This document shows positions 63,776 to 64,000 of a stretch of DNA of 64,000 bases, in pieces. The DNA comes from a bacterium (GTDB taxonomy: Bacteria; Myxococcota_A; Bradymonadia; Bradymonadales; Bradymonadaceae), in assembly GCA_030427705.1 (NCBI GenBank), contig JAUIBR010000021.1, forward strand, positions 46,761 through 110,760, read 5' to 3'. Numbering within the stretch: position 1 is the stretch's first letter; the number at the start of each line of letters is the position of its first letter. A program made the position numbers and the translations under genes. The notes beneath the pieces are model-generated. The model did not search any database, was not told where the DNA came from, and saw nothing but the letters and a program-made list of their open reading frames with translations.

Positions 63776-64000
63776 ATGAAAAAGCTAATTGCATTGATTG
63801 TGGTGGCTGTCGGATTTGGGTCGTTCGGATGTGGTGACACATCGGACGACACCAGCAACGACCAGCCAAACATCTCGAAAGCCGAAGCTCGCGCACAGGG
63901 TGGCAAGGGCGACCACGGTATTGATTTTTGTGAATGGATGGGCTGGTACGATGACGGAATCTGCGATGATTTCTGTCTGAATCCGGATCCAGACTGCGCG
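63776..64000 (+). CDS. 5' part of a secreted lipoprotein (cut by window end)
   Basis: This frame has no stop before the window ends. ATG 63776 follows AGGGAGA. The protein begins MKKLIALIVVAVGFGSFGC (lipobox, Cys19), then a DTSDDTSNDQP linker, then GKGDHGIDFCEWMGWYDDGICDDFCLNPDPDC. The last motif, CEWxGWYxDGxCDxFCxxPDxDC, is a short Cys module that precedes the catalytic domain in several secreted proteins of delta-proteobacteria, often proteases (recalled pattern). The 202 bases before it, divergent from DUF1801, hold no other gene. Confidence 0.75.
   Translation, partial: MKKLIALIVVAVGFGSFGCGDTSDDTSNDQPNISKAEARAQGGKGDHGIDFCEWMGWYDDGICDDFCLNPDPDCA

Overview
This 64 kb window looks like a chromosome segment of a delta-proteobacterial (Myxococcota/Bradymonadales-like) diderm. 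The affiliation is an inference. It rests on about twenty lipoproteins with Asn-rich (NNVNN) or Asp/Met-rich (DMxxDM) linkers behind the lipobox, many secreted beta-propeller, beta-helix and Cys-rich proteins, beta-barrel outer-membrane proteins, a Pal lipoprotein, and the CEWxGWYxDGxCDxFC-type motif at the right edge. I saw no rRNA, tRNA, CRISPR array or insertion sequence.

Layout. 1-4.9 kb: secreted proteins (truncated CDS, barrel protein, serine hydrolase, two lipoproteins). 5.0-7.0 kb: a visibly A/T-richer DarT/DarG toxin-antitoxin pair. 7.0-15.3 kb: lipoproteins, a TPR protein, alpha/beta hydrolases and two TetR loci with palindromic operators. 15.3-24.3 kb: MATE exporter, more lipoproteins and a small-molecule kinase. 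24.4-27.3 kb: a tight three-gene operon of acidic proteins (unknown, MORN+LRR, DUF4375). 27.4-31.6 kb: RND permease and adaptor. 31.7-34.6 kb: exported methyltransferase-like lipoprotein, a five-repeat Cys-rich lipoprotein and a DUF523 protein. 34.7-36.9 kb: TetR-controlled operon of exported hydrolases, divergent from an orphan Tat-exported molybdopterin oxidoreductase (37-39.6 kb). 39.6-43.4 kb: esterase, tandem GNAT, DUF4241, arsenate reductase. 43.6-48.7 kb: arginine decarboxylase, a three-gene envelope operon and a PHP-domain lipoprotein. 48.7-49.9 kb: an AI-2E-type permease broken by an in-frame stop. 51-54.8 kb: malate-synthase-like protein plus DUF1015. 55.7-58.7 kb: DUF952 protein and a reduced HypF-like protein. 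59-60 kb: Pal and a four-helix-bundle protein among repeat arrays. 60.2-63.6 kb: fadH, nitronate-monooxygenase-like and DUF1801 genes.

The most unusual content is between genes. Four intergenic arrays (8.5, 58.7, 59.6 and 60.1 kb) are built on one rule: a perfect or near-perfect 4-6 bp stem, starting T and ending A, closes a three-base loop, and units are separated by a constant 7-base spacer. Stem sequences differ between units but change on both arms together, and on one strand the loops are mostly GAA or GCA. Three of these arrays surround pal and the four-helix-bundle gene, and the third is inverted relative to the other two. Separate intergenic families are CTAG-rich arrays, a 16-base Gly-tRNA-unrelated motif of the form GGTTCTTGGTTCTTGG, a CACAGAC family and a CGGGAGAG family. 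I know of no described system that explains the hairpin arrays. They are my main candidate for something new.
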